Shown here piece by piece: positions 1 through 12,256 of a DNA stretch of 64,000 bases. The notes beneath the pieces are model-generated. The model was given only the letters and a program-made list of their open reading frames with translations, was not told the origin of the DNA and did not search any database. Origin of the DNA: Brienomyrus brachyistius (Eukaryota > Chordata > Actinopteri > Osteoglossiformes > Mormyridae); assembly GCF_023856365.1 (NCBI RefSeq), contig NC_064533.1:33590118-33654117 (forward strand), written 5' to 3'. How positions within the stretch are numbered: position 1 is the stretch's first letter; every line of letters starts with the position of its first letter. A program made the translations under genes and the position numbers.

Positions 1-499
1 TTTGTGCACTGTCAAGTAAAGTGTTACTAATACTACTAATGTTCACTAGTACAGATTCAGCCTCATTTGCCAAGCTGTTGTCATAATTAGGTTGTGATGG
101 TTATTTCTGTTTCAAAGAATAGAGTTATAAGCTGAACAAGCCTTTTCTCATTATATTGTTCCAGGATATCAGACCACGCCGACTAAAACAATTCTAACCC
201 CGCAAACTTTATTTTTCACTCTAATCTGCGGTACTTCTTTGAGAACTTATATAATCATAAAACAATGGGTACTATCTGGTGGTTGACTACTTTACTACTT
301 GACTACTTTACTCTTCAAATCAACTTTAAAGTTATTTCTTTAACGTTTCTACTAGAAACCAGATTTTTTTCCTTAACTCATTCAAGACAGTAAGGGGGTC
401 CCAAGGTGAAAATGGAAAATGACTGTTTCCTCCCCTGTGGTCTGTATGACAAATCTGGATTTTTTGCTTAGCTGGATAACTTGTGAGATTGAAATACAC

Positions 500-522
500 A
501 TATACATATATACACACATACA

Positions 523-572
<50 letters not shown>

Positions 573-609
573 TACATATATATATACATATACACACACA
601 TACACATAT

Positions 610-650
<41 letters not shown>

Positions 651-664
651 TATATATATATATT
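500..664. repeat. Compound (TA)n/(CA)n microsatellite
   Basis: Long alternating TA, TACA and CA runs. The Tyr/Ile/His-rich reading frames across this stretch are artefacts of the repeat. Confidence 0.95.
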
Positions 665-900
665 ATATATAGTACAGGCCAAAAGTTTGGACACACCATC
701 TCATTCAATGTGATGTCTTTATTTTCATGACCATTGGTAGATTCTCACTGAAGGCATCAAAACTATGAATGAACACATGTGGAGTTATGTACTTAACAAA
801 AAAAGGTGACATAACAGAAAACATGTTACCAATGGTCATGAAAATAAAGACAACACATTCAATGAGAAGGTGTGTCCAAACTTTTGGCCTGTACTGTATA
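664..900. mobile_element. Short inverted-repeat MITE (Tc1/mariner-type ends)
   Basis: The ends TACAGGCCAAAAGTTTGGAC and its reverse complement GTCCAAACTTTTGGCCTGTA are inverted repeats about 230 bases apart. The first 50-60 bases at each end (CATTCAATG, TCATGACCATTGG) are also complementary. TA lies at both outer edges. There is no coding capacity, so this is an internally deleted non-autonomous copy. Confidence 0.7.
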
Positions 901-916
901 TATATATATATATATA

Positions 917-1268
917 TCCCCATCCATCCATCTTCCATACCACTTATCCTACTGGGTCGCAGGGGGTCCGGAGCCTATCCCAGAAGCAATGGGTACGAGG
1001 CAGGGAACAACTCAGGATGGGGGGCCAGCCCATCACAGGGTACACTCACACACCATTCACTCACACACGCACTCCTATGGGCAATTTAGCAACTAAAATT
1101 AGCCTCAGCATGTTTTTGGACTGTGGGGGGAAACCGGAGTACCCGGAGGAAACCCCACGACGACATGGGGAGAACATGCAAACTCCACACACATGTGACC
1201 CAGGTGGAGACACGAACCTGGGTCCCAGAGGTGTGAGGTAACTGTGCTAACCACTGCACCACCATGCC
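917..1268 (-). repeat. tRNA-derived SINE, near full length, copy 1
   Basis: Minus-strand copy of the SINE also present at 32645. The 5' tRNA-like head (GGTGGTGCAGTGGTTAGCAC and a box-B-like GGTTCG-type sequence) is at 1205-1268, and the tail of TGGATGG repeats faces 917. It is followed at 1269-1294 by a (CT)n run. Identity to the 32645 copy is high by eye, suggesting a recently active family. Confidence 0.75.
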
Positions 1269-1342
1269 GTCTCTCTCTCTCTCTCTCTCTCTCTGCAGAA
1301 AACACAGAGCGAGTGTTTTCAGAACACTGGAAATTTTGAGCA

Positions 1343-1441
1343 TGGTTTCCAGGTCATGAGATACACACTTGCTGTTTAGAGGTACTAATTAACCAAGGCC
1401 ATTGTAGTACATTTATATTATTTATTATCTAAAAGTTCAAA
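1343..1441 (+). repeat. Local direct duplication, copy 1
   Basis: ATGGTTTCCAGGTCATGAGATACACAC..TTTAGAGGTACTAATTAACC..CATTTATATTATTTATT is repeated at 4918-5003. The first copy has an additional CATTGTAGTA insertion. The two copies flank the downstream half of the cytokine-receptor gene. Confidence 0.75.
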
Positions 1442-2768
1442 ATAAAGTGCTATATCTACCATCTAATATGGCATAATTACTTACCTTAAATACTTACCTA
1501 ATAAGCTGTTAAGTGGTTCGCGATCTCTGAAAAAGGTAATATAAACACTGAAGTGCTAATCGCGCTTATAATTGGATTTACATTGTTATATTAGCATCCC
1601 GCTAGTTGCTAGCTAATTTAACCATTTGTAAGTGCGAAGTATTTATTGTGTATTGTTTGAGTTGTAATATATGTATTATGTGTCCAGTTTCACAATACCT
1701 CTTTTAGCAAACATCTCAAACGGCAAGATGTTTATTGCAGGAGCCTAGCTGTTAGTTATCTGTCAAGCTAAAAACTGCGCTCTCATATTAGCAAGGACAG
1801 AATAGTGCAAATAAAATACGTAAATTTTTTTAAATTCGTTATATTTTCCGTAATTAATTGAAATTTACGTTAAAGTCCCAGTCTGAATACAGACACACAC
1901 ACATACATTGTAAAATTCTAACATTTGTGGTATTAAAAATGGTTATTTGGAAACATACAGTCAATTCAGACTCCAAAATGATATTACAAATGCATATCTG
2001 AAAGTAGTTCTTTTCATAGTCAGAAAACCTGTTTCTGTTTTTTTAGGTCAGAGAAAAAACAGTGCCCACCTCATAAACTAGAATAATATAAACCACTACC
2101 TAGAAAAAAGTACGGTTCCTGAGACTTGTGGTCAGGCAGTTCCTGTTTTAACAGAAACAACTAACTGCTTCAAACTAGTTGTGACTGATTCTGTAGTTAG
2201 AGTTCATGGCTGGTTCATCCTTTTCCACATGTGTACTAGCGGACATGTCCGCTTGAACGTTTATGACCCATTTAATGTTATCGTGCCGCTCTGCAGACGA
2301 ACACCTGTTGCACTCTAAATTTGTGTGCCCCGGACATACTGCGCATGATCAATTCACTAGCGTAAACTTTATACCGTTGGGGTAGTTTGCAAACCCAACA
2401 GCCTATTCAAAAGGCCATAAAACTGTTACGCACATGTAAATGCAAGTGTATGTGAGTGCAGACATGTCTCAAATTCAAAATCCCTAGCTAGCCAGCTGAC
2501 CATAGTTCACAACCGTGTGAGCTGTCTGTCTGAATTTGTAAAACAAAGAGAAATGGACACAAACATCACTGCCACAATACATGTGCAGAGGGCTCTAAAA
2601 ATTTACTGGGATTTAGCACTTTCTCTTAAAATAAGTTCCATCCATGCATTATCCCTCCACCTTCTAACTGTTCCAATAGGACAAGGTCACAGAAGCCATT
2701 ACCAGGTCACATTACAAAAGATGTATTTCTGGAGGGAAAAGAAAGTCCATGGCAAAAGTCCATCAAAA
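1442..2768. other. Intergenic, nothing recognised
   Basis: AT-rich, with short CpG-containing patches near 2280-2350 but no coding frame, inverted ends or tRNA-like fold that I could support. Confidence 0.5.
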
Positions 2769-2774
2769 TTTATT
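2769..2774 (-). terminator. Candidate AATAAA polyadenylation signal of the cytokine receptor
   Basis: A canonical AATAAA hexamer on the minus strand lies about 105 bases beyond the stop codon of the receptor. The spacing is plausible for a short 3' UTR; no transcript evidence is available. Confidence 0.4.
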
Positions 2775-2878
2775 CTAGCTCCATCGGTTAATTTTTATAA
2801 AATTTTCCACAACTATTTATACAGAATAGAAAAATGAAATCCTGTTGCCATTATGTAATATTGATAAGATCAGTCATT

Positions 2879-5800
2879 TTAACGCTTTAAGTACTCAGAG
2901 CACCCAGCACCATTTTCTTCCTCCTCTGTACACAAATTACAAGTTTCTGCATCTGAACTCGCAGCTTTATCAGTCAGAAAGGGGAGAGATGAACCACCCC
3001 CTTTCCACCACAGAACAGAATCTAACTCAGTTTCCTCATTATCCTGTTCATCTGCTTTCTCCTCTTCATGCTTTCTCAGAGTGACAGACAGCAGATTATT
3101 ATCCGGGTAGCTCCCTTGCAAAGCATCCTCATCATCCTGTTCATCTGCTTTCTCCTCTTCATGCTTTCCCAGAGTGACAGACAGCAGGTTAATATCTGGG
3201 CAGCTCTCTTTATCCTCTTCTTCTTGTTCATTTATCATAGATTCTGAGATCTTGAAGCCAAATTGGAATACTGGTCCTGCACCCAGTTCACGTACACAAT
3301 GGTCTTGTGAAGTCTGATTGGTAATATGATTATTGGAATGGCATTTGAATGGAATATCTTCTGATCCAGTTACAGATACAGTTAAAGACTTTGACGGGCT
3401 AACTGTAAATTTGGAGAGAGACTGATTTTCTGTCATGTTTGAAGGAGGAGAAACTGGAAGCAAAGTGGAAGAGGAGTTGTCCGTGCTATGGGTACAACAA
3501 TCCATCTGTTCAGTCCACCTTTCATAGTTTCCAGTGCTCTTCTTTGTCCCCGTCACTGCATGCTCACTACTGTCTTCCTCATTACTCTTTTCCTTATCAT
3601 TCTTGCTTTGGCTAATAATGTTTACTGAATCCATTACCAATACATTTGAACATGTTGGTATATCATAAACCAAGGAAATCTGGAGCACATCGATGGATTT
3701 TACAGATTTCTGTAATGTAGAGAGATGAAAAGGGAAAAGGGAAAGTTCAGAGAAGGGTTTTTATATATGTGCATCACCAGGCATGGTAATCTGAGGCTGC
3801 AATTTTTGCAGTTTTTTTTTTATGCCACAGCTATCTGCTTAATGTCAATGTTAGCTGAAACACTGTTTGATTTTACTGGGAAATGTCATCACACACTGTA
3901 CAAAACAGTATATTCATTTTATTAACCGCTGGCCACTGAAGTTTTTCTAGAATCAAATGCAGAGCTTCTATAGCTGTAAGATTGGCATTTTTAAAATAGG
4001 CAGTTAATTTTGTCACCAAGTTTTTAAAATACTGCAGTGTACAATACTGTGGTATACCCAAACTGCCAAGGTATACGGTATTACTATGATAATGCCCATA
4101 CCCAGCCCCACCTAATACACAGCTGTAAATACTTTAATAAAATAACTCCTTACCAGTACATTTGGGAGAGATGGTTTTGAGAAAAAGCTTGTGTAACAAT
4201 ATTTGAAGACGAAAAAAAAAGGAATAAGCAATAAAAAAAAGCTGACATTTGCAATCTCTTTCTCTAGAATAAAGCAAGACAAACAAAGCCATCAATAAGT
4301 CTGTTCATAATGGTACGATCAGAAGAACTCTGTTCAAACAGACAAACACTATAAAAACTGTATAGCAACAAATATACATTAAATGTAGTATCAATAAATA
4401 GTGGGAAGCGGTAACATATACCTGGATTGTACAACAATGCAGTACTGGCACATTGAGTGCGATTGTAGGTATTTTTCCTATTTTTTATACTGACTGTCAC
4501 ACAGTACTCTGCGTCTGGTTCCAAGTTGGGAAGTACTGCACCCTTTAGTCCTGTGGTTTCCTCGAAAAACTGTAATGAGAGGTACACTGATGCAGAAATG
4601 CAGTAAACCTAATTGTCAGTCATCTTTTCTTTATACCTTAATCCCCTAAACTCAGATTGCCAGTGCTGCTGAGTTTACTACTTTATACTTCAATAATGAA
4701 ATAAAGATTTACTATGTGATTACTGCACCATTCATCATCAATGAAGTCAACAAAGCAATGATGCTAAGAAGAATGTGGTCAAGCCAAATAGATCATTATA
4801 ACAACATATACAACTAACTACAGCCATTTCCATTCATGATTACTCATTGATCACAGTATCAAAGTGTCCCTGAAACCTATCCCAGGAAGGACAGAGCATC
4901 TAACAAGATACCAGATATGGTTTCCAGGTCATGAGATACACACATGCAATTTAGAGGTACTAATTAACCAAGGTACATTTATATTATTTATTCTCTAAAG
5001 TTCGATTCATATTAAAGGTTTAACCACTAGAATAGTAGCTATAACACTATAGTCCAGAGGTGATGAGACAGTCAATACAGATGGATATTTTTATCAAAAG
5101 GCAATTATTACCTCAGGTATGGCATTTTAAAAAATTGAACTTACATAATAGAGCTATGAGGTGATACACCAAAATATTTTATCATGATACATTTGTTCAT
5201 ATCAGGCAATGACGATTATTATTGTCATATAATTCATTATTTCTTTACCCCAAAGTCCATTTTGCTTAAAACTGAACTGCCAGTAAACTGAAATCTAAAT
5301 TCAACAAACAGATAGATCGATAGTTTTTTTGCTGGGTTTTTGACTGCCTGACTGCTTGTTAAGAGAGTTGTCACCCGATCTGTAATGAAAAATAAAATTC
5401 TGTGTCGCATTTCTAATTTGGAATGAAATTTGTCCTGTCTTTCTTCAAGCTGAAAGTGTAAAAAGGGTTAAAACCCCCCAAAAATAGGACAAATCATGCC
5501 CCTGCTACCATAGGATCGGCTGGAATTGCATTAGTTTCTGTGATGTGATAGGCTGTTGTGTCCTATCAAGCAGTGTCCCTTAGCAAGCATTTTAGAAGTT
5601 TCTCATTTTCTTATAGTTTAAATTTTATGCATGATAAATTGATATATCCTTTATATAGTCCAGCCCTACTACCTAGTTTTTTTCAGTCAAATCATTTTGC
5701 CAGTCAATTCTGTCCATGTACAAATAGAATGACAATCTTTGCTCCAGTTTACTACAGAGACATGTTTACACTTTTTACCAAACTTTAAAAAAATACATAT

Positions 5801-8800
5801 TTAAATTAAATGTTACAAAATGGTGTACCAAGTCTAAAATGACAGACAATGAAACTGTTTCAACTCAAGGACTGCTAAATCGAAATACAGAAAACCTGAG
5901 AGAAATTTGAGAGTAAGATAATTTAGGTCACAATTACTGTGAGTACCTTTTGCAAATGACCAAATTATTCAAGAGCTTCAAAATATTTTTAATAAAACAT
6001 ATTGCATAACTGCAAAAGTTAAGGGACTTCACCTGAAAGCCATTTTTGGTGCTGACGATGGTCAGAGTGTAGGTGAACATTTCATATACAGAGAGTAGAG
6101 AATCATATGGAGGTTTCAGGTCCACACGCATTGAGTCCACAAAGCTTGACAAGAAAAGCAGAGGAGGGTCCAGGAAAGCTTGACAAAGTAAAGGAACAAT
6201 AATTAGACTCAACTGAATAAAGACTAGACTGAGATACCAATATACAACCACTCCTCATTCAGTGAAGGAGTTCTGTTCCAACGACCAAATCATTAAGGGA
6301 AATAGTCACTTAGTGAAAATCATAGTAGCTTACATGCTCAATTTCTTTTATCTTTCATGAATTGGGCATTTTGTACATTGCACCAGCGTTGTCAGGCATA
6401 CACAATTTACTTATAGATGCACAAATTGGTTGGAAAATAGATTTTTTAGTATCGTTATATCTGTGAATGGTCACTAACCAAGGTAGTCACTAAAGTGATT
6501 GTATACATTTTTCATTAATCAAAATCATTCACTCACAAATTATCTCTGCAAATAGACTGCAAACAAAGTTCTTATTAAAAGAAAACATATACAGCACACA
6601 CTCAGTGGTAAATTTATGATATACCCCTATTATTTTTTTGTCTATCCAATCTTGCACTTGAGAACAAACTTGGGGGTCACATCACAGGGTCAACTAGCAT
6701 CCAGGACCCCTGGAACAAATGGGGATTAAGGCCCTTGCTAAAACTTCAGTAGCCAACAGTTAAGAGAATAAATGTACTGAAGTATATTTCCCAGTGAAAT
6801 CATCCAGTATTTCAGCCAATATTAGGCAGTTAGTTATGGTAAAACGCTCAACCGCTGGCCCTTGGATTCAAACTAGCAGCCTTCCAATTACAGGCACAGA
6901 GTCATAAGCTGCCGAGTCATACACCACGATACAGATAATTAGGTAGGACTCTTGTTGTATCCAGAGGCACTTTAAGGGTTGACAAATTGACATTTGAAGA
7001 TGCTTTTATACAAAATGCTGTCTTACCCAGCCGTTATTTTTGCACTGCTGGTCTTCCTGACAGCATTAATGGCCATTGTCCTCTAGCCTCTCTCAGTAAC
7101 ATGTTCTCAGCTACATATCTCACTGTTTTTTAGATGGTGAAACCACCACATTTAACACCAACGATTGTAATATTTTAAAAATCACTTAGATCCTGCATCT
7201 CAGCCAATTTAAGGCTTAACCAAACAGTATGAAACTCACACACCAGTCTGCATGCTGTGTATGTAATTTGATTTATTGTTTGGAGCAGGCCGTTTGGATG
7301 TACAAGTAGGTGTACATAAAAACTGGCCACTGAATATATGCGGGACACATGAACACTTGAAACATGAGACCCTGCCCTCCAATAAAAAAAATAAATAAAT
7401 CATCCTCTCCTTTTATCCTTTTTACTTACTGTCTTCCTTTGGTATGAAGGATTTCAACATCACTTTACGAGATGTATTATTTCCCAGGATGGCAATAATC
7501 TCTGTATAATATGACTCTTCAATATCTGAGAAAGCCTCTGTCAGGTTACATGTGATAGGGAGAAGTACACACTCACATCCTGATACTGTCTTCCACATGC
7601 CAGAACTGAAAGAGAAAAACAGGAACAATATGGGGCAGCAGTAATGATGGACTTTATCAGCATTTGGATATATACAATGTACATGCCCAGCATAGAATAC
7701 TTGCATAATAAAAAGGCACTATAGATCAAGTTCTAAGATAATCAGGAAAACATGGTGATTGAGAATCTACAGTTAAACTTTGATCCCAATGTTTCAAAAA
7801 TTAATTTAGTGATACACACTTCAGAATGTGATACTTTACGGTGTAACACAGCCCATCAGTTGAGTTTGGCCCTTCGTCCCATGTTAACATGTGAATAAAT
7901 CTAGTAGAGTTAATTGGAGATGGCGGCTCACATAGTCCTGCGAGAGTGGAGAAGGGCTATATTTAGTATATAACAACATACAATCACAATGGCAAACATA
8001 CAGGCATTAATACCGATAGAGCTGGGGACAAACCAAAACTGTTTCAGGCAAATCCAAAATTTTTTGTTAAAGCTGATGTGAAAGCATTTCTAACAATAAC
8101 AGACGCATAAAGGTCAGAACCGGATGATCCCTGGGTTTCTCAAACTTCCCAGCCATAAGGCCCTGCTCTTCAGCAATTATCATATTGAAGGTCCCATTGC
8201 CAAAATTCTCTGACCATTTAGCAAATTTTGTAAATTTTCTCAGGTAGCGATCAAATTTGCACCCATGTGGTGGCCTCTTTTGCGGCGGCAATCCTTGCTG
8301 ATTTTCTTTAAAACATATATTGATAAATAATCACATATATATAATACTGATTCCAAATAGTATATATATGGTCACCGTACCCCCGATGGGGCAGCCATTT
8401 ACAAAAAAATCTTCCAATTTAGTCAGAATGTTAGTAGTGTTACAGTCAATGGTTCTACACCATATTATTATAGATAGCAGGACATTAACTATCTTTAAGA
8501 CTATCTGGCAAGGCCATCCATAAAAAGGAAGGGGCCCATACACTGGGGAAATGGAATGATTGGTCCGACAGTTAGGCTAAAGGGTTTACCACATCAAAAA
8601 TCCTTATTATCTTGCTTTGTGTGCAACCTAAGGGCACGTTTATACTCAGCGTTCATAAGGGGTCACCATGCATATCCTGTGTTGTTTGTGCTCCTATGCC
8701 TGGAATTAATGCTACACTTACAGGAGAAGCTATGCCACGAAAAATCTTGGTAGCAGTATGGTCAACTTTTGTTCACAGGACTGTATGTTTATATACAGTT

Positions 8801-11482
8801 GGTATTAAAACAGCACCTGTCCGTCCATCCATCCATCCATCTTCTGAAACAGTTCTGGTATTTAGAAATCTTGGTGATAAAATTCACTGGGTGTGTGTGT
8901 GTTTTTGTGGGGGAGTTTAGATTTCGCTAAAACATTTATTTGTAATGTATTTTGAATTCCTTTTTTTGCTTTATAAGTATTGCCATATTTACAAAAAAAA
9001 TCACAATTGATATTTGTAAATTTTCAATTTCCAGTTGCCATAATGCAAAATACAAATCACTATGAGAAATCTAACAAGATATAATACAACATTCAACATG
9101 AGGTAGTCAAATAAAATGTTTTAAAGCAAAGTAGCAATAAAAAGTGGCGCAGTGGGTACAATATAGAGAATGCTGAGGCAACATAATAGGAATAGCAATA
9201 ACACAAATATATTATTTGTGCTTTGTTCATCACCTTCCAGATACAATATACATCACTGAGGTGTATCTTTAGTAGCTTGTGGAGGCTGCAAGTGTAAAAC
9301 ATTTCAAGCTGTACAAACAAGTAAGACCGGGAATGAAGGAGCTGACCAAGATGTTTTTCTCACACTGCCTCCTGGGAGACATAAATTTTAACTCTCCAGA
9401 TTGACATAAACTATGTGCACAAGAGCAACACCACCACTTGTGCAGCAACAGCTTGTCTAAGTGTATGTGCTGCAGGCACCAAGTATAAACTGGCCCTCAG
9501 CCTGCTTCCTTGACAAAGGCAATAACTGCCAGAAAGACACTGTCAGATATTGACAGCAGGTAACTTCACTGATATTGTCGATTTTCAATAATGTCGCCCA
9601 GCCTTAATTGACATATAAATTCTAATTAAACAGACTGAAGACAAAATCAGTCCCTGATGTGATAACACCAGTGACAAACGGAAGAAAACTTTGTCTTACA
9701 GTAAAATATACTCGGAATTACAGTAAGCCCTTGTGCATTCGAGCTTTGTGATTCGCGAATTCACAGATCCGCGAAAACTTAATTGGAACTTAACTTATTT
9801 CCATCTACAATTTGCGAAATCCTCAAAAACCCTTATAGAAGTGTATATGTTTAATTTTCGTAGTAATTTATCAAGTTTTCATGCAAGTGTAAGATTGGCA
9901 ATAAAAATTTAGTTTTTAGATTCTACTGTGTTTTTGGGGAATGTTCAAGACATAAATATAAATGAATTAAAAATCCCTTAAAAAACGTGGCTTTCTTATG
10001 GAAACGTTCCTGTTTATGTACATACTGCACTTTATTTTTACAAGATGCGAATCCCATTCGCAAAGTTTATTCCCTTTGTAACTGTCATGACCTGCTCGTC
10101 CGATCCTCCGATCCTCCCAATGTGATGAGCTGTTTCGAGTTGCAGTCATTAGTCCTGTGCAAGATTGCGTTTATGTATGTTTCCCGAGTCCGGTGATTAA
10201 CGTCAGTTTGCCTGTTCCGTTGTCCTGCTTGTCTGTACCTTTTGATTAAACCCCATGTTCCCCGATTCCTTGTGTCCTGTCCCTGCTTCTACAGTCCGTG
10301 CCCCGGCAATACGTGACAGGAACATCCAACTACCAAACATCCGCGAATCCTCCTCATTCGCGACGTGTTATGGAACATAACCTCGCGAACGTCAGCGGTC
10401 TTACTGTAAACTCTACATTTTGCATGTATTATAACAGGACATGTTAATAGACATATTTACGTGGTTTATTCTTGGCGTTAATTAAGTTGATTTTTTTTAT
10501 TTCATCTACCTCAATGTAATTGCACAGTGACAGACACCGCAGCGCACAAGTAGAAATGCTTGGAACATCGTAGGTCACTTGCGTACGCTAAAGACTGATT
10601 TATACTTCTGTGTTGAATAGACACCGTGAGTACAACGTAGTCGTGGACCCTACACCGTAGCCTGAAGTGCACCACCCCAGAAATGTAAATACATGTTGCG
10701 CCGATGCAGATCACAAGAACTGTGACAGGTCTGCTGGATTTAATCTACCTCCATTAATTTTATTCATAATTTACAATACTAAACAATGTCATATAGACAC
10801 CAACTTTTGAAGGGAAAATGCATAAAAATGTCTTTGCAGCAGCTCGAAATTTTTCCATATTTGCCTACAGGATGTTTGTAGCAGCACAAATATAACCAGG
10901 GTTCAATAAATGGATGCTTTGTAAAGTGTTTGTTTTTATCTGTGTGGCTATGGTGTAAACCACAGGCTGATTATACCCCTGTGTTGACCCTATGCAGAGC
11001 TTATACTGCAGCCTATACACCGTTGCAAGCATTCATACTTATGTAGCTGTGTACCCCACATACAATTAGTAACTTATTCAATTTATTTATTTAAGTATTA
11101 CACTTCTTTGCAATGTGTGTATGTATAGCTGTTTGTTCTAATTGCCTTTTTTAATTCTATTCAGTCGTGTAACTGACTACACATCTCAATGTGCCTGTCC
11201 TTTCAATACACAAAGGGCTTAACAGATGTGATGCTTTAGTTAAGCTAAGCTAAATGATTTTATTCGTGATAAGTTTTTTTTTGTAGAATTTTATAATTTT
11301 TCACAGCACACCTGATGGATCATTGCAGCACATTGGTTGAAAAATGTTGTTTTAAAGGACGCCTTGTCATCACAAATTTAAAAGGCATGGGGGAGGTCAT
11401 GTAAACACATAGCATGCTACAAGCTACAAAACTCTTACGAGAAAGCTGGCATACTGGATACTACGCTGACAAGCAGTACGCA

Positions 11483-11535
<53 letters not shown>

Positions 11536-11981
11536 CATACATACATACATACATACACACACACACATATATTACTTACATACATATATAGTATATATAT
11601 GTTACTGTATGCAGTACACTGCATGCACTATGCAGTTTTCAAAACAGCTGTTTTTAGTATTGGAACTGGCCTTGAAAAGGCAATGGAAAATGACGTAAAA
11701 CAGGTAGACGAGAGCACCAGTGCGGTCAAGAACGCGTATTGAGAAACACCTCCTGAGCCTTTACGGCGCAAGGTATGTGGCTACGCTGTACCGACATACA
11801 TACATCATAAATAATCAGCCTAGAGCATTCAGAAAGAAGGTTGGATGAATAATAATAATAATAAGAATAATTTGTACCCTTGATTATTCACTGACAATCA
11901 ATGATAACGTCCAAGATTAAGAGCAAGAGACTTACCTGCTGAGACCAGGAGCATGACGGAAAACAATGACCGAGGAGTCAT
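2879..11981 (-). CDS. Class II cytokine receptor (fish CRFB family), multi-exon, one exon not found
   Basis: Single-pass receptor of the interferon/IL-10 receptor type, expected at the plasma membrane and to signal through JAK/STAT (family knowledge). Exons seen, 5' to 3': 11936-11981 (ATG and hydrophobic signal peptide MTPRSLFSVMLLVSA), 7430-7605 (second half of FNIII module 1, with the VSGCECVLLPITCNLTEAF stretch typical of the family), 6033-6178 and 4422-4569 (module 2, with LPNLEPDAEYCVTVSIKNR), 4154-4263 (membrane segment, then KPSLPNVL resembling a box-1 JAK site), 2879-3709 (cytoplasmic tail and stop). Phases of exons 3-7 join cleanly, all with GT/AG borders. The exon for the first half of module 1 should lie between 7606 and 11935 but was not identified. 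The tail is acidic and carries a tandem repeat. It could be an IFNAR-, IFNGR- or IL-10R-like CRFB; the exact member is not resolved. Confidence 0.82.
2883..3709 (-). other. Cytoplasmic-tail exon of the cytokine receptor with tandem acidic repeat
   Basis: One exon encodes about 276 residues after the membrane exon. It starts KSVKSIDVLQISLVYDIP, continues through a Ser/Thr-rich stretch, and then holds two copies of a roughly 28-residue unit built on NLLSVTL, KHEEEKADEQD and a preceding PD pair, coded at about 3020-3215. The copies are similar in DNA as well as protein (the antisense string cctgttcatctgctttctcc occurs twice, at about 3042 and 3137), so this is a recent tandem duplication. A separate acidic cluster INEQEEEDKE lies just before the first unit. 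Confidence 0.75.
4918..5003 (+). repeat. Local direct duplication, copy 2
   Basis: Nearly identical to 1343-1441 (about 85 bases, with short gaps). It lies in the intron between the two exons of the second fibronectin module. Confidence 0.75.
7925..8800 (-). repeat. Degraded retroelement-like segment, possibly retroviral envelope-derived
   Basis: In a cytokine-receptor intron the minus strand carries linked open pieces with a hydrophobic Ala/Gly/Ile-rich segment (about 8690-8740) and a membrane-like run (about 8430-8480), interrupted by stops and frame changes. The layout suggests an old endogenous-retrovirus envelope remnant, but the similarity is only by eye and no LTR, gag or pol was seen. 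It could be another repeat. Confidence 0.25.
9722..10412. mobile_element. pogo/Tigger-like non-autonomous element with nested repeat
   Basis: TTACAGTAAGCCCTTGTGCA at the left and CGGTCTTACTGTAAA at the right are inverted ends. Repeated TTCGCGAAT/CGCGAAAAC-type strings just inside both ends resemble pogo-family sub-terminal sequence. Between them, 10083-10319 is a separate repeat with TGTCA...TGACA ends. It lies in a cytokine-receptor intron. Confidence 0.45.
10083..10319 (+). repeat. TGTCA...TGACA-ended repeat, copy 1
   Basis: Starts TGTCATGACCTGCTCGTCCG and ends CCCGGCAATACGTGACA. It is CpG-rich compared with its surroundings, with CCCCGATTCC and TTAAACCCC-type strings shared with the copy at 63196. 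The TG...CA ends would suit a solo LTR, but no TATA or target duplication was proved. Confidence 0.45.
10520..11060. repeat. Two related short repeats in the receptor intron
   Basis: CTGATTTATACTTCTGTGTTGA..GTAGCCTGAAG (10590-10670) and GGCTGATTATACCCCTGTGTTGACC..GCAGCCTATACACCG (10965-11030) share the same order of motifs. They look like fragments of one MITE family, possibly Harbinger-type; boundaries are unclear. Confidence 0.35.
11480..11620. repeat. (TA)n/(CATA)n microsatellite
   Basis: A run of TA followed by CATA repeats in the first intron of the cytokine receptor. Open frames across it are artefacts. Confidence 0.95.
11936..11981 (-). CDS. Signal-peptide exon of the cytokine receptor
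   Basis: Start codon at 11979-11981, 15 codons plus one base, then a GTAAGT donor. The short hydrophobic run SVMLLVSA fits a signal-peptide core. A phase-1 end is usual for exon 1 of class II cytokine receptors. The next recognised exon (7430-7605) starts by completing a codon with one base, so the missing exon should have a length of one modulo three. Confidence 0.65.
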
Positions 11982-12154
11982 TATATCAGCAGAGATTTAT
12001 CACCCATTTTATCATATTAAGGAGACACCCTGTGAATTATTACAGTTAAATTTTGTTAATAAAAATAGCAATCTTAAATCTGAAAAGAGAGGAAACATGA
12101 TCATATACTGGTATTTCTATATTTTTTATAGAAAAAATATCTAAATATCTCACA

Positions 12155-12168
12155 AAGAAAACGAAACA
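12155..12168 (+). promoter_or_regulatory. ISRE-like site upstream of the cytokine receptor
   Basis: The string AAGAAAACGAAACA matches the ISRE core GAAANNGAAAC and lies about 175 bases upstream of the receptor start codon. IRF/ISGF3 factors bind this motif in interferon-responsive promoters (established). Its use here is inferred from position only. Confidence 0.5.
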
Positions 12169-12256
12169 AAATCCGTTTTATAAGTTAAATAGATGCTACC
12201 CAAAACCCGCAGTTATTACTAACGTAGAATTAATCAAATTTAAATTTAATGGTAAC

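Noticed and set aside
382..730. Open frames rich in Tyr, Ile, His and Cys on both strands
   Set aside because: They are translations of (TA)n and (CA)n microsatellites and have no conserved protein character.
870..1343. Open frames of 85-123 codons across 870-1343 on both strands
   Set aside because: They run through a SINE copy and its flanks; the same frames recur at the 32645 copy.
3725..3925. 66-codon plus-strand frame opposite the receptor
   Set aside because: It lies in the intron between the membrane and tail exons of the receptor and shows no domain.
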